Positions 61,386-64,000 of a DNA stretch of 64,000 nt are shown here, piece after piece. Under the pieces are notes generated by a model. That model made no database searches and was not told the origin of the DNA. It saw only the letters and a program-made list of their open reading frames with translations. Location: NCBI GenBank assembly GCA_023664865.1, contig JAMPEU010000002.1:124001-188000 (forward strand), in the 5' to 3' direction. The stretch is from Butyrivibrio sp. GTDB taxonomy: Bacteria; Bacillota; Clostridia; Lachnospirales; Lachnospiraceae. Position 1 is the stretch's first letter. Every line of letters begins with the position of its first letter. Both the position numbers and the translations under genes were made by a program.

Positions 61386-64000
61386 TTAAACAACCCTGAC
61401 ATTTTCTTTTCCAAACAGGTTTTCCAGTTTCTCAATCAGCGCCCCGTCGGCATTAACGTTCTGGTTTGCCGAAAGCTGTTTCATTGACTTTGGATTCTCG
61501 ACATAAATCACGACGCTGTCCCGCCCCTCCGAATCATGGAGCGCAGACATAAGTTCTTCATTTTTTTCTTCATATAACTCTTTTGTGGCAAACTTAATCC
61601 ATAATTTCTTAGCTATTTCATCAAACGCAGTAATTTTCTCGCATATAAGCTTAGCATCCTTATCTTCTTCAGCGGAAACCCTGCCTTTGATAAATACTTT
61701 TTTATCCTCTATAAGCTTGTCTGAGTTCTTCTCATAATCTCTGGGAAAAACAATCACATCTATCGAGCCTACCAAATCTTCTACCTGAAGAAACGCCATT
61801 ACCTGTTCGTTCTTCGTATACTTCATCCTCTTATCTGCGATAATGCCGCCAATAGTGACGGACTGCCCGTCTTTTACGATAGTCGTGCCGGTTTCCTCGT
61901 CCAGTATGAAATCAGAAGTCATATTTGTGATATTCTCACGCCATATCTTCTGGTACTCTTCCAAAGGGTGTCCGCTTACATATATTCCCAGCACTTCTTT
62001 TTCAAATGCAAGCTTCATGTCTTTAGAATACTCGCCCACGTCAGGAAGTTTTATTTCATAGTTCTCCTTTTCATCTTCCGCCGCTATGTCAAACAGCGAA
62101 AGCTGTCCCGCCATATTGTTTTTCTTATCCTGCGATATGCTGTCCATAATCTGCACATATACGCTCATGAACTGCTTTCTGGTCCCGCCGAGGCTGTCCA
62201 TTGCGCCCGCTTTGATAAAATTCTCAATAGCGCGCTTGTTGACGTCCTTATCCGCCATACGTGTAATAAAATCTTTCAGATTAGTATACGGTCCCCGCAG
62301 CTTTCTCTCTTCTACCACGGTTTCGATTACCGGGCGCCCTACGCTCTTAATTGCCGTCAGTGCATAGCGGATGGAATTTCCCGATACGGAAAACCTGATT
62401 TCGCCCTCGTTGATATCCGGCGGCAGAATCTGTATGCCCATATTTTTGCATGTCATTATATATTCCGACACTTTTCCCGAATTATCGATTACGGAAGTAA
62501 GCAGCGCCGCCATAAACTCCACCGGATAATAATATTTAAGGTAAGCAGTCTGGTAAGCGACTACCGCGTAACATGCGGCATGCGATTTATTAAAAGCATA
62601 TTTGGCAAAATCCATCATGGTATCATATATGTGGTCCGCCACTTGCGCACTTATGCCGTTTGCCACACAGCCCGGCACGCCTTCTTCCGGATTGCCATAT
62701 GTGAAATTTTTACGCTCCTGCTCCATAACATATTGCTTTTTCTTACTCATGGCGCGGCGCACCAAATCGCTGCGCCCCATGGTATACCCGCCAAGTTCAC
62801 GCACAATCTGCATAACCTGTTCCTGATATACGATACAGCCATAAGTCGGCGCAAGAATCGGTTCAAGCTGCGGACAGTCATAAGTAATCGAGCCGGCGTC
62901 ATTTTTACCCTTAATATATTTCGGTATAAAATCCATCGGCCCCGGACGGTACAGCGATATGCCCGCAATGATATCCTCAAGGCTTTGCGGCTTAAGCTCC
63001 TTCATAAAGCTTTTCATCCCGCCGCTTTCAAGCTGGAATATGCCCTCGGTATGTCCCGAGGCGATAGATGCCAGCACCTCAGAGTCATTATAATCAATAT
63101 TATCTATATCTATGGACGTACCCGTCTTCTTCTGCGCCATCTCTACGGCGTCCTGAATCACAGTAAGGGTACGGAGCCCCAGAAAATCCATTTTAAGAAG
63201 TCCCAGCTCTTCAATCGTAGTCATTGTAAACTGAGTGGTAACTGCATTATCCCCGCCTCGTGAAAGCGGTACAAATTCTTCCGCCGCCTTAGGGCAGATA
63301 ACCACGCCTGCGGCATGAGTGGAAGTGTGTCTGGGAAGACCTTCCAGACGTTTCGACATATCAATCAAAACTTTTAAGTTTTCATCTTCCGCATATAACT
63401 TTTTTAATTCGGGATTCATATCCAGCGCTTTATCTATAGTAATATTTAACTCATACGGAATCATTTTTGCAATAGAATCCACATAAGCATAGGGCAAATC
63501 CATAACGCGCCCTACGTCGCGGATAACAGCCTTCGCTCCCATAGTTCCGAATGTGACAATCTGCACTACCTTATCCTGCCCGTATTTCCTGCCGACATAA
63601 TCAATTACTTCCTGTCTTCTTTCATAGCAGAAGTCCACATCAATATCGGGCATGGAGACACGCTCCGGATTTAGGAAACGCTCGAACAAAAGATTATATT
63701 TTATGGGATCGATATTGGTAATTTTAAGGCAATAAGCAACAATGCTGCCCGCCGCGGAACCACGTCCCGGTCCGACCGCTATACCGTTCTCCCGACAATA
63801 ATTTATATAGTCCCACACAATAAGAAAGTAATCCACGAAACCCATGGTTTTTATGATGTTGAGTTCATAATCCATTTTTTCTTTAAGGGTTCCGTCGTCT
63901 TCAGGATAGCGGAATTTTAATCCCTGAATACAAAGCTCATTCAAATAGCCCCATGAATCATATCCTTCCGGCACGTCATAGTGCGGCACCTTGTAGACGC
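61386..64000 (-). CDS. dnaE: DNA polymerase III alpha subunit (C-terminal part)
   Basis: About 871 residues are visible and the frame continues upstream past the window edge (codons VYK precede the GTG at 63989), so the PHP domain and start are missing. GPGRGSAAGSIVAYC, MPDIDVDF with two catalytic Asp, and RHTSTHAAGVVI belong to the C-family polymerase palm and fingers; a helix-hairpin-helix region and an OB domain (VTIGGIIADKRMKYTKNEQV) follow. DnaE-type replicase, co-directional with pfkA. A 431-residue frame on the other strand (61968-63263) is a shadow. Confidence 0.96.
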   Translation of the reverse strand, partial: VYKVPHYDVPEGYDSWGYLNELCIQGLKFRYPEDDGTLKEKMDYELNIIKTMGFVDYFLIVWDYINYCRENGIAVGPGRGSAAGSIVAYCLKITNIDPIKYNLLFERFLNPERVSMPDIDVDFCYERRQEVIDYVGRKYGQDKVVQIVTFGTMGAKAVIRDVGRVMDLPYAYVDSIAKMIPYELNITIDKALDMNPELKKLYAEDENLKVLIDMSKRLEGLPRHTSTHAAGVVICPKAAEEFVPLSRGGDNAVTTQFTMTTIEELGLLKMDFLGLRTLTVIQDAVEMAQKKTGTSIDIDNIDYNDSEVLASIASGHTEGIFQLESGGMKSFMKELKPQSLEDIIAGISLYRPGPMDFIPKYIKGKNDAGSITYDCPQLEPILAPTYGCIVYQEQVMQIVRELGGYTMGRSDLVRRAMSKKKQYVMEQERKNFTYGNPEEGVPGCVANGISAQVADHIYDTMMDFAKYAFNKSHAACYAVVAYQTAYLKYYYPVEFMAALLTSVIDNSGKVSEYIMTCKNMGIQILPPDINEGEIRFSVSGNSIRYALTAIKSVGRPVIETVVEERKLRGPYTNLKDFITRMADKDVNKRAIENFIKAGAMDSLGGTRKQFMSVYVQIMDSISQDKKNNMAGQLSLFDIAAEDEKENYEIKLPDVGEYSKDMKLAFEKEVLGIYVSGHPLEEYQKIWRENITNMTSDFILDEETGTTIVKDGQSVTIGGIIADKRMKYTKNEQVMAFLQVEDLVGSIDVIVFPRDYEKNSDKLIEDKKVFIKGRVSAEEDKDAKLICEKITAFDEIAKKLWIKFATKELYEEKNEELMSALHDSEGRDSVVIYVENPKSMKQLSANQNVNADGALIEKLENLFGKENVRVV

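Noticed and set aside
61968-63263. Long open frame of 431 codons on the plus strand
   Set aside because: It lies entirely antisense to dnaE, whose conserved motifs are unambiguous; the frame is Arg/His/Ile-rich shadow text without a ribosome binding site.

Overview
The window reads as chromosomal DNA of a low-GC Gram-positive anaerobe of the Clostridia, most likely a Lachnospiraceae gut commensal. The reasons are the family composition (a DUF3842 protein, a dnaE-pfkA pair, a DUF6145-like/birA pair, an S component of an ECF transporter, a SleB-type cortex hydrolase, a YesM/YesN two-component pair), strong AGGAGG-type ribosome binding sites, sigma-A promoters of the TTGACA-N17-TATAAT type and a few TTG/GTG starts. 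No tRNA, rRNA, prophage, insertion sequence or CRISPR array was seen. Nearly all genes lie on the minus strand.

Layout. 1-1311: end of a DUF3842 gene, a long structured repeat, then an ECF S-component gene behind a leader that looks like a riboswitch with terminator. 1308-6391: a minus-strand run of macrodomain hydrolase, Fe-S aldo/keto reductase, SDR protein, P-loop kinase and a Schlafen/AlbA_2-type regulator that carries its putative operator inside its own gene. 6538-20537: transport and resistance block: XRE regulator plus ABC exporter, a heterodimeric ABC exporter, an ABC-2 exporter with its own two-component system, a MATE pump and a GNAT acetyltransferase. 20638-29939: an AT-rich defence locus: complete type I restriction-modification system (hsdR-hsdS-hsdM), a DUF4365-like nuclease-fold protein, a small unknown gene, and a divergent Abi_2/HEPN abortive-infection gene. 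30091-44122: a polysaccharide locus (solute-binding protein, two permeases, GH88, DUF624, a discoidin-like protein, a heparinase II/III-family lyase, DUF2264) with a divergent YesM/YesN pair. This suits uptake and breakdown of uronic-acid-containing glycans. 44155-48454: a TSUP transporter fused to a CTP-transferase-like membrane domain, a lipoprotein and a GH42 beta-galactosidase framed by two related hairpins. 48606-64000: housekeeping genes (class I lysyl-tRNA synthetase with tRNA-binding tail, GreA, Dus, BirA, ArgF, SPFH/NfeD, SleB-like hydrolase, ProC, TrmH-like methyltransferase, PfkA, and DnaE running off the end).

The most unusual signal is not a protein. Four dispersed intergenic elements (18440-18523, 32189-32278, 53271-53358, 60156-60244) share outer ends and a folded core, but each has its own 8-nt arm sequence, mirrored in the opposite arm. 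The core stem also changes in a compensatory way between copies. A second family of long hairpins (309-445 and 34165-34366) likewise shows compensatory changes. These look like undescribed mobile or RNA-structured repeats.
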